Notes: a model not told the origin generated them from the letters alone. A DNA stretch of 46,289 nt from Candidatus Velthaea versatilis (GCA_003134035.1 PLAE01000066.1:487-46775); one strand, 5' to 3'; counted from the stretch's first letter, positions 23,951-33,944 are shown. Made by a program: numbers and translations.

Positions 23951-25939
23951 TCAGGGCGGGGCGAGTTGAAAATCTTCGGTCGACAGTGTGAGATGCGGAC
24001 TATAGAAGGGATCCCTCGACCACGCTTGCTGCCAACGGGCCTGTAGGCGCACGCGCTCGCGTTTGTCGCGTTCGATTTGCTCCGGAGTCGCATCGTAGCC
24101 GCGCGATTGCGATTCGTAATGCATGACTTCGACGTGCGGCAGATACACGTTCTGGTATCCGGCCTCGCGGATGCGTAAACACAAATCGACGTCGTTGTAC
24201 GCGACGGCGAAAGATTCGTCGAAGCCGCCGACTGCGAAGAAGACCTCCCGCCGCACCATCAAGCAGGCTGCCGTAACGGCCGAATAGTTGGTCGTGAGGC
24301 AAACGTTGTTGGCGTAGCCGCCCTCGTCACGCTGCCAATGGCGATGGCTGTGGCCCGCAATCCCCGCGATACCGATCACAACGCCGGCATGTTGAATCGT
24401 GCCGTTACCATAAAGCAGCTTTGCCCCGACCGCCCCGATCGACGGGCGTTGAGCATACTCGACCATCGCGGTCATCCATTCACCGTCGGTGATCTCGGTG
24501 TCATTGTTGAGAAAGAGCAAATACTCGCCGGCCGACGCCCGCGCCGCCACGTTGTTGATCTCAGAATAGTTGAAGGGCACATCGTGACGGAGATAGCGAA
24601 AGCGCGGCGGTTCGCGTTGCTGGTACTCGGCGAACAGTTGTAGCGCGTCGCGCTGGTCGGAGCCATTGTCGAGCAAGAGTACTTCGTAATTCGGATACGT
24701 CGTCAGCGAGAAGAGAGAATCCAGACAGCGGCGGACGTCAAACGCACCATTTCGGGTCGGCACGACGACCGATACGCGCTCAAACGCCCGGATCGGATAA
24801 CGCACCGACCAGTGACCGGGGCCGGCCGTCGAAACCGCGACCACGCCGCCCTCGCCGCGACGGTCGAGCGCGGCTTGGATTGCGCGCATCGAGCTTGCAT
24901 AGGCGTAGTCTTTCGATGCCGGGTTTTGCGAGGTCGACTTCTCGTGCAGCCTCCAGCTGTAGAGAACCTTCGCGATATGTTGAATGCGCTGCGTGCGTTC
25001 GGTGGCGCGCAAGACGAGATCGTAATCTTGCGCACCATCGACCCCGGCGTGAAAGCCCTCAATCTCGTCCAAAAGCGTTCGTCGGAACACCGCAAGGTGA
25101 CTAGTATACATTTTGGTCAAAAACGTGTCCGGCGACCAATCGGGCTTGAAATAGGGGTCGGAGCGGTGCCCGTCTTCGTGAACCTTGTCCTCATCAGAAT
25201 AGATGAAGTCCAGATCCGATTGCTCGTTAAGCGCTAACGCATTCTCGAATAGCGCATCGGGCTGCAAAACGTCATCGTGATCCAACAAGGCGACGAACTC
25301 ACCCGTCGCCATCGCCAGCGCGTCGTTGCTGGCTTGCGCGATGTGACCGTTTACCGATCGAACCAATAGCCGAATCCGCGCATCGCGGGCGCCGTATTCT
25401 CGCACGACGTCCGCGACGTGCACTGACGGCGAGGCATCGTCCACCACGCACAACTCCCAAAGCGGATAGGCTTGAGCCAACACCGACTCGATCGTTGTGC
25501 GCAAGTAACGCTCGGGGGTCTCGTAGGTCGGCATCAGCACACTAAACGTCGGCCGATACGCCAAAAACGACGACACCACGCGCATTCGCTCGATATCCGC
25601 CGGACGCGGCGCGTTCATTTCCAGCCACTGGCGATACTTGCTCTCCGGCGGGTCAATCTTCGCCAAGTCGGCGACTTTTGGCCGCACGATATCGGGGCTC
25701 CGCTTCATGAGCCGGCGCACTCGCGCACGGACTCGCCACCAGATCGTGCGTTCGACCGCGTCGGCAAATTCATCGACCCGCGACTGCACCTGTGCGAGCG
25801 CGGCCGACTGCCGCAGCCCATTCATGCGGCTCGCGAACGCCTCGGCCGCGAGCCGGCGGAAATCAATTTCGTGGGCCAGCGCTTTGCGGTGAATCGTCTC
25901 CGGATCCTCGCTGTCGCGGCGGCGAAGATCCTGTTTCAT
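23951..25939 (-). CDS. Tandem GT2 glycosyltransferase (two catalytic domains)
   Basis: A 662-aa protein, ATG at 25939 chosen because the in-frame extension upstream lacks family character. After a helical region (MKQDLRRRDSED to about residue 125), a first GT2 domain starts with FSVLMPTYETPERYLRTTIE and has VVDDASP and LLDHDDVL. The second, from about residue 380, starts with VSVVVPTRNG and has LLLDNGS and FLNNDTEI, followed by VTAACLMVRREVFFAVGGFDE and YNDVDLCLRIREAGY. Each has an intact DXD-type site. Such double enzymes in O-antigen and capsule loci typically add two different sugars or alternate linkages. It is the same architecture as the gene at 39545, and its second domain matches the C-terminal one at 41347. 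It is divergent from the module gene at 26094. Confidence 0.9.
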   Translation of the reverse strand: MKQDLRRRDSEDPETIHRKALAHEIDFRRLAAEAFASRMNGLRQSAALAQVQSRVDEFADAVERTIWWRVRARVRRLMKRSPDIVRPKVADLAKIDPPESKYRQWLEMNAPRPADIERMRVVSSFLAYRPTFSVLMPTYETPERYLRTTIESVLAQAYPLWELCVVDDASPSVHVADVVREYGARDARIRLLVRSVNGHIAQASNDALAMATGEFVALLDHDDVLQPDALFENALALNEQSDLDFIYSDEDKVHEDGHRSDPYFKPDWSPDTFLTKMYTSHLAVFRRTLLDEIEGFHAGVDGAQDYDLVLRATERTQRIQHIAKVLYSWRLHEKSTSQNPASKDYAYASSMRAIQAALDRRGEGGVVAVSTAGPGHWSVRYPIRAFERVSVVVPTRNGAFDVRRCLDSLFSLTTYPNYEVLLLDNGSDQRDALQLFAEYQQREPPRFRYLRHDVPFNYSEINNVAARASAGEYLLFLNNDTEITDGEWMTAMVEYAQRPSIGAVGAKLLYGNGTIQHAGVVIGIAGIAGHSHRHWQRDEGGYANNVCLTTNYSAVTAACLMVRREVFFAVGGFDESFAVAYNDVDLCLRIREAGYQNVYLPHVEVMHYESQSRGYDATPEQIERDKRERVRLQARWQQAWSRDPFYSPHLTLSTEDFQLAPP

Positions 25940-26093
25940 GCATGGACTCGCGCAAGCGTGTATAATCGCGAAGGGGCCGCCGCTAGCGGCGAACAACCGG
26001 AACAGCTCATAGGAAGCACGCCGACTGATTACCAATCTCTCACAGGCTTATCCTATCGACGCGAGCGACTGGACGGCTTCGCGCGCGCGCCCC

Positions 26094-27296
26094 ATGCCAT
26101 CGTCTTTCGCGCGTGGCTCAATCGACTTTGCCGGCCGCGTTGAAACGGCGGTCCACGCCTCGGAGCTCGAATTGCGATGCAACGATCACTTGCGGATCGT
26201 CGGGTGGGCTGCCGCGACCAAGCCCGAGGCACCATTCGATAAACTTTACTTCGTTATCGACGATGCGCTCTGGCTACCGGTAAACTATGGTGCGCCGCGC
26301 GCCGATCTGGCCGCGCTCGGGCCCCACGGGCGCCTTCGCAAAGCGGGATTCGACGTCACCTTTTCAACGCGCCACATTCCCACTGGCGTGCATTCGTTAG
26401 CGGTCGTCGGAACACTCGGCGGCCGAGTAGAGCAGCTTCGGAGCCGAATTTCCTTCGCCACTCTCGCCGAGCCTCGCCCAACGGCCGATTCTCCGACGCA
26501 TGCGCCGCACTATGGTCGGATTCGCGTGCTCCGGGGCACCCTACCGGCGCACCACAGTGAAGGCCGCGCTCCAGGTGCGGTTCGACCGGGGGCTTCCCTC
26601 TTGGTCGAAGGCTGGGCGCTGGCAGCCGATCGGATCAGCGTTCCTGAAACGATACGTCTGTTACTGGTCGGGCCGCAAGGCGCCTATCACGCCGCGGTGC
26701 AGCGTCGCAGGGAACCCGAAGCAAGCGTGTTATTCGGCGTCGGTGCGATCGACGCCGGATTTCGGGCGTGCGTCGACGTTAGCGAATTACCGCCCGGCGC
26801 GTACGAGCTTTGGACGAAGATCACCGTCAATGGACAGGCGACGTCGGCGCGAGCCGGCCAGTCGATCGAAATCATGGGGCGGTCATTGCACTGGCTGCCC
26901 TCAGCGCTTCCGCTCTATCGTACGGCCGTTGAAGCGAACCTTACGGTCGCGTTGCCCACGCACATCATACCGGACGCTGAATTGCTCATCAGCGGCAAAG
27001 TCAACACCCCGGAGCCGCTCGAGGGCGTTTTTGCCTGCTTCGACGGCGAACAGACCTTCGCGCTGACATTCTTGAAGCAAGCCGACAGGAACGGCAGCGG
27101 GAACTTTTACCACTTTGCCGGTTTGCTGCAGCCGCCGCTGACATTGGGCGAGCACACACTGGCGCTTTTAGCGTTGGACGCAAACGCCATCGGAATCTGG
27201 CGGCTAGCCCGCCACAGCTTTTCGGTCGATCTTTATGACTTAACGCGTCAGCAGCGCGACGAGACGGCTCAGCTTCAATTTGGTCTTGAAGTTTGA
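26094..27296 (+). CDS. Three-module GWA/SGF-type protein
   Basis: A 400-aa protein built from three strand-rich modules. Module 1: GWA at 37-39, PRADLAAL at 68-75, AGF at 84-86. Module 2: GWA at 173-175, AGF at 221-223, then PPGAYELWTKI; the middle motif is weak. Module 3 (about 270-385) has lost the hallmark tryptophan (ISGKV in place of SGWA) but keeps the strand order and LGEHTLALLAL. No signal peptide or membrane helix is visible. The stop TGA overlaps the ATG of the GT-C-like gene (TGATG), so both are translated in a coupled way. It is the most diverged member of the family here. Confidence 0.75.
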   Translation: MPSSFARGSIDFAGRVETAVHASELELRCNDHLRIVGWAAATKPEAPFDKLYFVIDDALWLPVNYGAPRADLAALGPHGRLRKAGFDVTFSTRHIPTGVHSLAVVGTLGGRVEQLRSRISFATLAEPRPTADSPTHAPHYGRIRVLRGTLPAHHSEGRAPGAVRPGASLLVEGWALAADRISVPETIRLLLVGPQGAYHAAVQRRREPEASVLFGVGAIDAGFRACVDVSELPPGAYELWTKITVNGQATSARAGQSIEIMGRSLHWLPSALPLYRTAVEANLTVALPTHIIPDAELLISGKVNTPEPLEGVFACFDGEQTFALTFLKQADRNGSGNFYHFAGLLQPPLTLGEHTLALLALDANAIGIWRLARHSFSVDLYDLTRQQRDETAQLQFGLEV

Positions 27297-28624
27297 TGAC
27301 GCGACGCGGAGCCTCGATCGACGCTAGCAGGGAGATCGGGATCCCTTCGGTCACCCCCGTCAAGGCCGCGCACGACGCTCTTGCGACGATCGGCAGTTCG
27401 CCGGCGGTGCGGACGGCGATCGTGGCTCTCGTCCTACTGGTGGTCCTGTTCGCCCGGCGGTTCGCGCAGATGCTCGATCCGCAAGTCTGGGACGAGGAAG
27501 GCATCATCATCCACCAAGCGGTCCAGCACGGACCCTTGAGCATATTCTTCCCGCTCGACGGCTACCTAACCGTTCTTCCGCGCCTCATCTCGTGCATCGC
27601 GCTGCTCTTTCCGTTTGCCGACTACCCGCGCATCGCGGTGACGCTGACGTGGGTTGCGATCATCGGCATGCTCCTCGCCGTGTCGCTCGTCCCAAGCAGA
27701 CTCCGGGGCGGTCCGCTCATTGCGCTCACCGCGTTGCTCGTACCCAGCAATCCGGAGATTTTCGGTTTACCACTCTACACGTTTTGGTTAACGATCCCGC
27801 TGCTGTACGCAGCATACTTCTGGGAGACGAATCGCCGGGTTATGTGGTGGCGGGTCGCGGCCATCGTTACCGCCGGTTTGTCGGCACCGGCAATTTTACT
27901 TGCAGCCCCATTGTATGCCGTCTCGGCAATCGTCACACGGACGCGCGACTCGGTCGCCGCGGCCATCCCCGCCGTAGCATGCGCGCTCATACAGTACTTC
28001 TCGCTTCAACAAACAGCAGTGCGTCCGGCGCATTTCGATGTTTCGATGATCGCGACGACCGTCGGCAAACTGTTCGGCGGTTATCTCACGTGGGATCTGC
28101 TGGCAGCCGACAATACGCGCTGGGCGATCACGCTAGTTGTCGGCTGGTTGACCCTGGGCTTCGTCGCCCTGGTCACCTTGCTGGACACCCGGCTGCGCAG
28201 CGTGCTCATTCCGTTACTCTACCTTTGGCTCGGGTCGGCGGCACTCACTGCGGCGCGCATTGATGTGAACGTGATCGACCAAGTCGACGCCGGGCCGCGC
28301 TATTTTTTTCTGACGTTCATGGTCGAAGGCTGGGTTTTCGTGCAGATCGCCCTGGCCGCGCGCGTGGCGGCGGTTCGCTGGATCGCTGCACTCGCGCTCC
28401 TGGGCGCACTCTTCAATTGTCTGCCGGTCTTGAGCCGTACGCACGTCGACCTCGGGTGGCAAGATTCCATTGCGGCATGCGCCAATTTGCCCGGGAGCTC
28501 GGCGTGCCAAATCCCAATTCAATACGATGGCGGCGCATCACCGCATTGGAACCTCTTGCTCAACGCTGACGACTGCCGCCGACTGCGGCGCTTCGGTTTC
28601 ATCGGCTTACTCTTCAAACCGTAG
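27296..28624 (+). CDS. GT-C-like polytopic membrane protein
   Basis: A 442-aa protein with about ten membrane segments (for example IVALVLLVVLFARRF and LISCIALLFPFA). ATG 27296 shares one base with the stop of the preceding module gene; a TTG three bases upstream is also in frame. After the first helix the external loop carries an acidic motif VWDEEGIIIHQAV, comparable to the DEWEW/DEWTW motif in the two other GT-C-like proteins, though overall similarity is lower. The C-terminus is a short loop ending GLLFKP. A polyprenol-linked sugar transferase is inferred from topology and context. A different polysaccharide-related membrane protein cannot be excluded. Confidence 0.72.
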   Translation: MTRRGASIDASREIGIPSVTPVKAAHDALATIGSSPAVRTAIVALVLLVVLFARRFAQMLDPQVWDEEGIIIHQAVQHGPLSIFFPLDGYLTVLPRLISCIALLFPFADYPRIAVTLTWVAIIGMLLAVSLVPSRLRGGPLIALTALLVPSNPEIFGLPLYTFWLTIPLLYAAYFWETNRRVMWWRVAAIVTAGLSAPAILLAAPLYAVSAIVTRTRDSVAAAIPAVACALIQYFSLQQTAVRPAHFDVSMIATTVGKLFGGYLTWDLLAADNTRWAITLVVGWLTLGFVALVTLLDTRLRSVLIPLLYLWLGSAALTAARIDVNVIDQVDAGPRYFFLTFMVEGWVFVQIALAARVAAVRWIAALALLGALFNCLPVLSRTHVDLGWQDSIAACANLPGSSACQIPIQYDGGASPHWNLLLNADDCRRLRRFGFIGLLFKP

Positions 28625-28686
28625 CGGCGGAGGACTTTGCCTCAACCGACATTAAGAGCGGCCCGGGGGGGCAATTACTGCTAAGC

Positions 28687-29772
28687 GTGCCGCGACAAAA
28701 ACACTATTCTTGCATTTTGATCACAGGCGGTGCAGGTTTTGCCGGATCGACGCTCGCCCTTCGGATGCGCGCCGTGTATCCCGATGCCCGCATCGTCGTC
28801 GCGGATAATCTGAAGCGACGTGGATCGGAATTTAATCTTCCGCGGCTCGCCGAACACAACATTGCCTTCGTTCACGCCGACGTGCGCAATCCCGAGGATC
28901 TTGCATTCACCGGATTGCCGTTCGATCTGGTTCTCGAGTGCTCCGCGGAGCCCTCGGTTCTGGCCGGCTTCGACGCTGGGCCCGTGTATCTCATCAACAC
29001 CAATCTCCTCGGCACCGTCAACTGCTTGGAAGTAGCGCGGCGGACGAATGCGGACATTGTCTTTCTGTCGACGAGCCGCGTGTACCCGATTTCCGCAATC
29101 GAGGCGATCGCGACGGTCGAAGAAACTAGCCGCTACACGATCGCCTCGGAGCAACGTCTCCCAGGCGTAACCGGCGCCGGAATCAGCGAGTTCTTTCCGC
29201 TCACCGGCCCGCGATCGCTCTACGGAACGACGAAGCTCTGTTCCGAGCTCATCATCGAAGAATACGCCGACATGTACGGCATCCGCTACGTCATCAACCG
29301 CTGCGGCGTGATCACCGGACCCTGGCAGATGGGAAAGGCCGACCAAGGCGTGTTTGCGCTCTGGATGGGGAAACACTACTTCCGTCGTCCGCTCAAGTAC
29401 ATCGGGTACGGCGGAAGCGGCAAGCAAGTTCGCGACCTCGTCTCCGCCGAGGAGGTCGCGGACCTCATCGAAGTGCAATTGAGAGGGCTCGAGACGCTGT
29501 CACACCGGCTTTATAATGTCGGCGGCGGCGTGTTTTCGAGCTTGTCGCTGCTGGAAACCACGGCGCTGTGCGAGGAAATCACCGGAAATCAGGTCGAGAT
29601 CGAGCGCGTGGTGGAGAATCGACCGCTCGACGTGAAGGTCTACATTACCGATAACGGCAGGGTGTCGGCCGACACCGGTTGGGCGCCGAGAAAATCAGCG
29701 CGCCAGGTTCTCGTCGACATTTTTGATTGGATCCGCGCGAACGAGCGCTTGGTCGCTCCTCTTTGGAAATAG
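28687..29772 (+). CDS. NAD-dependent epimerase of the CDP-paratose 2-epimerase type
   Basis: A 361-aa extended SDR. The cofactor motif GGAGFAGS is at 14-21. [11 protein letters not shown] (44-54) with [12 protein letters not shown] (61-72) is the combination typical of the CDP-paratose/tyvelose 2-epimerase group. STSRVY (128-133) and the catalytic pair Tyr179/Lys183 in [11 protein letters not shown] are intact, and [18 protein letters not shown] corresponds to the substrate region. The start is GTG 28687. It is the first gene of an operon whose next gene encodes a second, related protein. In this family the substrate is a CDP-3,6-dideoxyhexose, but the window has no CDP-glucose cytidylyltransferase or dehydratase, so the actual substrate could differ. 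Confidence 0.82.
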   Translation: MPRQKHYSCILITGGAGFAGSTLALRMRAVYPDARIVVADNLKRRGSEFNLPRLAEHNIAFVHADVRNPEDLAFTGLPFDLVLECSAEPSVLAGFDAGPVYLINTNLLGTVNCLEVARRTNADIVFLSTSRVYPISAIEAIATVEETSRYTIASEQRLPGVTGAGISEFFPLTGPRSLYGTTKLCSELIIEEYADMYGIRYVINRCGVITGPWQMGKADQGVFALWMGKHYFRRPLKYIGYGGSGKQVRDLVSAEEVADLIEVQLRGLETLSHRLYNVGGGVFSSLSLLETTALCEEITGNQVEIERVVENRPLDVKVYITDNGRVSADTGWAPRKSARQVLVDIFDWIRANERLVAPLWK

Positions 29773-29794
29773 GCCGCAGGAGAATAAACAACGC

Positions 29795-30889
29795 ATGGCA
29801 GTAGTCGTCGTCAGCGGATCGGCCGGTCTGATCGGTTCCGAAGCCGTCGCGCATTTCGCCGAACAAGGGTTTGAGGTCGTGGGAATCGACAACGATTTCC
29901 GTCAGCTCTTCTTCGGCGCGGGCGCCTCGACGGATTGGAATCGCCGTTCGCTCGAAGCCCGCTTTCCCAATCAATACCGCCATGTCGCCGCCGATATTCG
30001 GGACGCCGGTGTCGTCGATTCGGTCTTTGAGCGCTACGGCAAACGGATCGGCCTCGTCATTCACACGGCGGCGCAACCCTCCCACGATTGGGCCGCCAAA
30101 GATCCCCAAATGGATTTTACCGTCAACGCGAACGGCACGCTCTGCATGCTCGAGGCGACCAGAAAATACGCGCCCGCAGCACCATTTATTTTTACGTCGA
30201 CGAATAAAGTCTACGGCGACCTGCCCAACACCCTGCCTCTGAACGAACTCAACACCCGTTGGGAAATTGATCCCACTCATCCCTTCTGGCAGGGCATCGA
30301 CGAATCGATGAGCATCGATCAGTCGACGCACTCGGTTTTCGGGGTATCGAAAGTCGCCGCCGACGTCCTCGTCCAAGAGTATGGCCGCTATTTCTCGATG
30401 CCGACGGCGGTTTTTCGCGGCGGCTGCCTCACCGGCCCGAATCATTCAGGTACCAAGCTGCACGGCTTTCTCGCCTACCTCATGAAATGTGTCGCCACGG
30501 GCGAGAAATATACGATTTTCGGATATAAGGGCAAGCAGGTCCGCGATAACATTCACAGCTTCGACATGGTTGCTGCGTTCGACGAAGTCTTTCGCTCGCC
30601 GCGCTCGGGCGAAGTGTACAACATGGGTGGCACGCGCCTGAGCAACTGTTCGATGATCGAGGCGATCACGCTGTGCGAATCCATCGCCGGCCGACAGCTC
30701 GACTGGACGTATACGGACGAAAATCGTGTCGGCGATCACATTTGGTACATCTCGGATGCGCAAAAGTTCAAGCGCCACTATCCGCGTTGGAGCCAGAAAT
30801 ACGACCTTCGCGCGTTGCTTGTCGAAATTTATGAAAAGAATGCTGAGCGCTGGGCGGCTGCCGAGCACGTCCTGGATACGGTCTCGTGA
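29795..30889 (+). CDS. CDP-paratose 2-epimerase-like SDR with Phe at the catalytic Tyr position
   Basis: A 364-aa protein with ATG 29795, AGGAG at about 29779-29783. The dinucleotide motif GSAGLIGS (7-14) and [11 protein letters not shown] follow the tyvelose-epimerase pattern, and STNKVYGD (135-142), [13 protein letters not shown] and [13 protein letters not shown] are well conserved. The usual YxxxK reads FGVSK: Phe182 stands where the catalytic tyrosine is expected, with Lys186 kept. As I recall, relatives annotated simply as epimerases share this change, so it may define a subgroup with altered chemistry or a non-catalytic role. The following GT2 gene starts inside its stop codon (GTGA). 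Confidence 0.8.
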   Translation: MAVVVVSGSAGLIGSEAVAHFAEQGFEVVGIDNDFRQLFFGAGASTDWNRRSLEARFPNQYRHVAADIRDAGVVDSVFERYGKRIGLVIHTAAQPSHDWAAKDPQMDFTVNANGTLCMLEATRKYAPAAPFIFTSTNKVYGDLPNTLPLNELNTRWEIDPTHPFWQGIDESMSIDQSTHSVFGVSKVAADVLVQEYGRYFSMPTAVFRGGCLTGPNHSGTKLHGFLAYLMKCVATGEKYTIFGYKGKQVRDNIHSFDMVAAFDEVFRSPRSGEVYNMGGTRLSNCSMIEAITLCESIAGRQLDWTYTDENRVGDHIWYISDAQKFKRHYPRWSQKYDLRALLVEIYEKNAERWAAAEHVLDTVS

Positions 30890-31671
30890 ACACCCTCTCG
30901 GTTGTTATCCCCGCGCACAACGAGGAAGCTAGCGTCGGGGCGACCGTCGGCGCGATCGCGCAGCGCCTCACGGCCGAGAACATTCCCTTCGAGATCGTCG
31001 TCGTCGACGATCACTCTTCGGACGGGACGGCCGCCGCGGTCGCCGACGCAGCCCGCAGCTACCCGTCCATTCGGTGCGTCTCGAATCACAAACGCAATGG
31101 ATTCGGAAACGCGATCCACACCGGGCTTGATGCGTTCGCCGGCGATGCGGTGGTGATCGTCATGGCGGATGCGTCGGACGACCCGGCCGATATCGTCGCC
31201 TATTGGCGGAAAATGTGCCAAGGGTACGACTGCGTCTTCGGTTCACGCTTCATGCGCGGCGCCGAGGTCGTCGACTATCCCTGGTTCAAGTTAACCCTGA
31301 ACCGGCTGGCCAACATGTTCGTCGCCGTGGCCTTCGGCGTGCGCTACAACGATATGACCAATGCCTTCAAAGGCTTTCGCCGCGAGGTGATCGACGGCGT
31401 TCGGCCCATTCTCTCGCACCACTTTAATATTACGGTCGAACTTCCGCTGAAAGCCATCGTTCGGGGTTATTCCTGGACGGTCATCCCGACCAACTGGTAT
31501 AACCGCAAAGACGGCGTCTCCAAGTTCAAAGTCAAGGAGATGGGAAGCCGATACCTCTTCATCATCTTCTATGTCTTGATCGAAAAAATGCTGTCGCGCG
31601 GCGACTATCGGTGCGCTCATCCACGACCCGTCGCGGCTCCGGATGCCGCCCGGTCAACGGCGAGGGTCTGA
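30886..31671 (+). CDS. GT2 glycosyltransferase, dolichol-phosphate-mannose-synthase-like
   Basis: A 261-aa protein with GTG start overlapping the previous stop. It begins [17 protein letters not shown], has [11 protein letters not shown] for the nucleotide and [14 protein letters not shown] for the metal site, then [11 protein letters not shown] and [14 protein letters not shown], all typical of the DPM1/polyprenyl-phosphate sugar synthase branch of GT2. No C-terminal membrane helices of the DPM3/GtrB kind are present beyond one weak hydrophobic stretch ([14 protein letters not shown]). It probably charges a polyprenol carrier with one sugar, which would feed the GT-C-like enzymes of this locus. 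Confidence 0.87.
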   Translation: MNTLSVVIPAHNEEASVGATVGAIAQRLTAENIPFEIVVVDDHSSDGTAAAVADAARSYPSIRCVSNHKRNGFGNAIHTGLDAFAGDAVVIVMADASDDPADIVAYWRKMCQGYDCVFGSRFMRGAEVVDYPWFKLTLNRLANMFVAVAFGVRYNDMTNAFKGFRREVIDGVRPILSHHFNITVELPLKAIVRGYSWTVIPTNWYNRKDGVSKFKVKEMGSRYLFIIFYVLIEKMLSRGDYRCAHPRPVAAPDAARSTARV

Positions 31672-32388
31672 TTGAGCGACCAGATCCACGTGGCAGATTC
31701 ACTACGCGGCGGTACAGACGTTCCATCTCAGCTCGAGCTCGAGCGCCAGTACGAACGGCGCTTTACCGGTCAATTCGAATACCGCGACGGCGTCTGGCGC
31801 GTCCTGACCGCAGAGTTTTTTCAGCAATTCGTCGCGCCCGATGCCGCGGTGCTCGACCTCGGCTGCGGTTACGGTCAGTTCATCAATAATATTCAGGCGG
31901 CGTCCAAGTACGCCATGGATCTGAACCCGAGCGCTCGCGCAAGCGTCAAACCGGACGTTTCGCTGATCGAACAAGACTGCTCGCAGCGCTGGCCGCTTGA
32001 AGACGCGTCGCTCGACGTCGTGTTCACGAGCAATTTCCTCGAGCACCTGTTGCGCAAAGACTTGGTCCGCAGCACGCTCGACGAAGCCTACCGCTGCCTC
32101 AAGGAAAACGGCAAGATCATCTGTCTAGGTCCCAACATTCGCTATGTGCCGGGCGCATATTGGGATTTCTGGGATCACCACATTCCGCTGAGTGACCGCA
32201 CGATCGGCGAAGTTCTCGAGCTTTCGGGTTTGCGCGTCGAGCGGCGGATCGCACGATTCTTGCCGTTCACGATGGCGGAAGGCCCTCAAATTCCGCTCAT
32301 CTTGGTCAAAGCGTACGTCCACTTGCCGATCGCATGGCCCCTCTTCGGCCGACAATTTCTCGTCATCGCCAACAAGTCGCCTAGTTAA
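31672..32388 (+). CDS. Class I SAM-dependent methyltransferase
   Basis: A 238-aa protein with TTG start directly after the previous stop codon. The SAM motif VLDLGCGYGQF is at residues 60-70, the acidic second motif in YAMDLNP, and DVVFTSNFLEHL is the post-motif strand and loop; CLKENGKIICLGPNIRYVPG then gives the family's motif III region. The C-terminus carries a hydrophobic stretch (IPLILVKAYVHLPIAWPLFG). The position at the end of the epimerase-GT2 operon makes sugar or lipid-carrier methylation likely; the acceptor is unknown. Its stop overlaps the stop of the convergent broken hicA. Confidence 0.87.
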   Translation: MSDQIHVADSLRGGTDVPSQLELERQYERRFTGQFEYRDGVWRVLTAEFFQQFVAPDAAVLDLGCGYGQFINNIQAASKYAMDLNPSARASVKPDVSLIEQDCSQRWPLEDASLDVVFTSNFLEHLLRKDLVRSTLDEAYRCLKENGKIICLGPNIRYVPGAYWDFWDHHIPLSDRTIGEVLELSGLRVERRIARFLPFTMAEGPQIPLILVKAYVHLPIAWPLFGRQFLVIANKSPS

Positions 32389-32601
32389 AGGGGTCGCCGC
32401 AGTTCGTCGGCTGTCATCTCGACCGTACGGAGGATGCTCGCGAGGGTCCCACGTTTCACCGTGTTATGCAACGGGATCGACACGTGCGCTCCGGCCCGCG
32501 TCATCTTAACATGAGACCCGATCTGCGAGTGTTTTGCCCAGCCTGCGCGTTCAAGAGCACGCGACGTAAGCTCCGCTAACGACCGGAAGTTTCGTGCTCA
32601 T
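32385..32601 (-). pseudogene. hicA: HicA-type toxin gene with frameshift
   Basis: From ATG 32601 (GGAG just upstream) the protein begins STKLPVVSG, the classical HicA N-terminus, then runs to an early stop. The rest is present in another frame: ELTSRALERAGW, QIGSHVKMTRAGAHVSIPLH and NTVKRGTLASILRTVEM, including the catalytic histidine region GSHVKM. Two bases are missing (or one gained) near 32574, where SG should join EL. The mRNA interferase should therefore not be made. Apart from the single shift the sequence is well preserved, so the lesion is recent or an assembly error. HicB lies 13 bases upstream. Confidence 0.85.
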
Positions 32602-32614
32602 CGCTCCAGCGGCG

Positions 32615-32860
32615 CTAAGCTGCGGGCGAGGTGACGGTAACGCGCTCGATGCGGACGTTTTCGGTATCGCTGGGCGGAATCGAGAGGCCCTTCTCCATGA
32701 GGTAGTTGAGTTCAAGCTCGATGACTTCGCGCGCATTGCGTCGCGCTTCGTCAACGTTGTCGCCTTGCGTGTGCGCGGTCGGGAACGCAGGAATGACAAC
32801 GTTGAACCCACCATCGTCTTCGTCAGGCTCCAGGATAACTCGGTACGACAGCGCATTCAT
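32615..32860 (-). CDS. hicB: HicB-family antitoxin
   Basis: An 81-aa protein with the HicB beta-alpha-beta fold: YRVILEPDEDDGGFNVVIPA, FPTAHTQGDNVDEARRNARE, then LELNYLMEKGLSIPPSD. The ATG at 32860 is 25 bases after the stop of the methyltransferase gene on the same strand, and hicA follows. HicB neutralises HicA and represses the pair's promoter in known systems through a C-terminal DNA-binding part, which is short or missing here. With hicA frameshifted it is probably an orphan. It seems carried at the end of the exporter operon rather than having its own promoter. Confidence 0.88.
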   Translation of the reverse strand: MNALSYRVILEPDEDDGGFNVVIPAFPTAHTQGDNVDEARRNAREVIELELNYLMEKGLSIPPSDTENVRIERVTVTSPAA

Positions 32861-32885
32861 CGAGCAGCCGTTCCGCTCGGCGCAG

Positions 32886-33944
32886 TCATCTTCCCGCCTC
32901 CTTTCCAGCTTGTGCGCTCGGGCGCGCGACGGCGAACAAATGGTTGGGAATGTCGATGCCTTCGTAGCTCTTGATATTCGGCAAATTACCGTAGGTGAAC
33001 ACTTCAACGAATGAAAAATAACGACTGAGCAGCTGACGCAGGCTCGCACGGCTAAAGAAGTTCTTGTGGTCGCTTTCGAGCATGTGCCAGGGCAGCGCGT
33101 GCATGTAGGAGAGCAAGGGGATGCCCTCCGCGTTGGGAACCGAAAAGCACACGGTTCCACGGACGACGCGCACGATCTCGGCGAGAAAACCTTCGTAATC
33201 GGCGATATGCTCGAGAACTTCGATCGAGATCCCGCTCTCGAAGGACTTGTCCGCAAACGGCAGATGCTTGGTGGTGAGTAACGTATTCGGCAGGCCTTCG
33301 GCGGTCATCCGAGCGCAGAACTCGGGCACGACCTCGACACCGTGCCAGGCAATGCCCCGTGCCCTCAGTTCCTTGCCGTACGCCCCGATCCCCGAGCCGA
33401 TATCGAGCACGTTGGCGGTATGGTCGATGTAACGCAGCACCAGATCCACACAGCGCGGATCGGCGACCGGCGAGGGCGGACCGCTGCCATACACGTCGCC
33501 GCGGTGCAAGACGCGGTCGAACTCATCGGTAACGAGATACCCGTGCCCGTGAATACGGTAATCGATCGACGAGAAGCGAACCCCGAAGCTCCCGATGAGC
33601 CGATCCCCACCGTCGTCGTCAACCGCCCATACCTCGACCTGCGCCCGCGTCGTGGACCGTAATTCTTCGGGAACCACGCACGGTAACTCGAACCCGCTGC
33701 GAAAGCTTTGATCGCCGTGGACGTTGCGCACGTCCGGGCGATCGAAGAGTAATTGCGACGCGCCGATGACGCGTCCGGCAAGGCGTGCTTCCACGCGCTG
33801 CACATGCGCATTTCCCGAGCCGTCGAAAAACCACCCGAGCACGCCGAACCCGTGTGCGTGGACGAGGTCGTCGTCGCGCGGCCGATCGATGTATGCGCCG
33901 ACGATCGCCGAATCGTTCACCTGCATCGTCAGGCGCTGACCCAA
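32886..33944 (-). CDS. Methyltransferase with an N-terminal GWA/SGF module
   Basis: A 352-aa two-domain protein. Residues about 25-130 form the module found elsewhere in the locus: GWF at 37-39, RPDV at 69-72, SGF at 83-85, and closing AQVEVWAVDD. Residues about 165-340 form a SAM methyltransferase: motif I VLDIGSGIGAYG at 179-190, second motif GVEVVPE, IEVLEHIADYEGF, and SVPNAEGIPLLSYM after the fourth strand. The start is TTG 33944, immediately after the ATPase gene's stop; ATG 33926 is possible. Encoded right after Wzt, it may modify or cap the chain end that the Wzt/Wzm exporter recognises, as methyl and phospho caps do in some O-antigen systems; that link is inference. Confidence 0.85.
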   Translation of the reverse strand: MGQRLTMQVNDSAIVGAYIDRPRDDDLVHAHGFGVLGWFFDGSGNAHVQRVEARLAGRVIGASQLLFDRPDVRNVHGDQSFRSGFELPCVVPEELRSTTRAQVEVWAVDDDGGDRLIGSFGVRFSSIDYRIHGHGYLVTDEFDRVLHRGDVYGSGPPSPVADPRCVDLVLRYIDHTANVLDIGSGIGAYGKELRARGIAWHGVEVVPEFCARMTAEGLPNTLLTTKHLPFADKSFESGISIEVLEHIADYEGFLAEIVRVVRGTVCFSVPNAEGIPLLSYMHALPWHMLESDHKNFFSRASLRQLLSRYFSFVEVFTYGNLPNIKSYEGIDIPNHLFAVARPSAQAGKEAGR

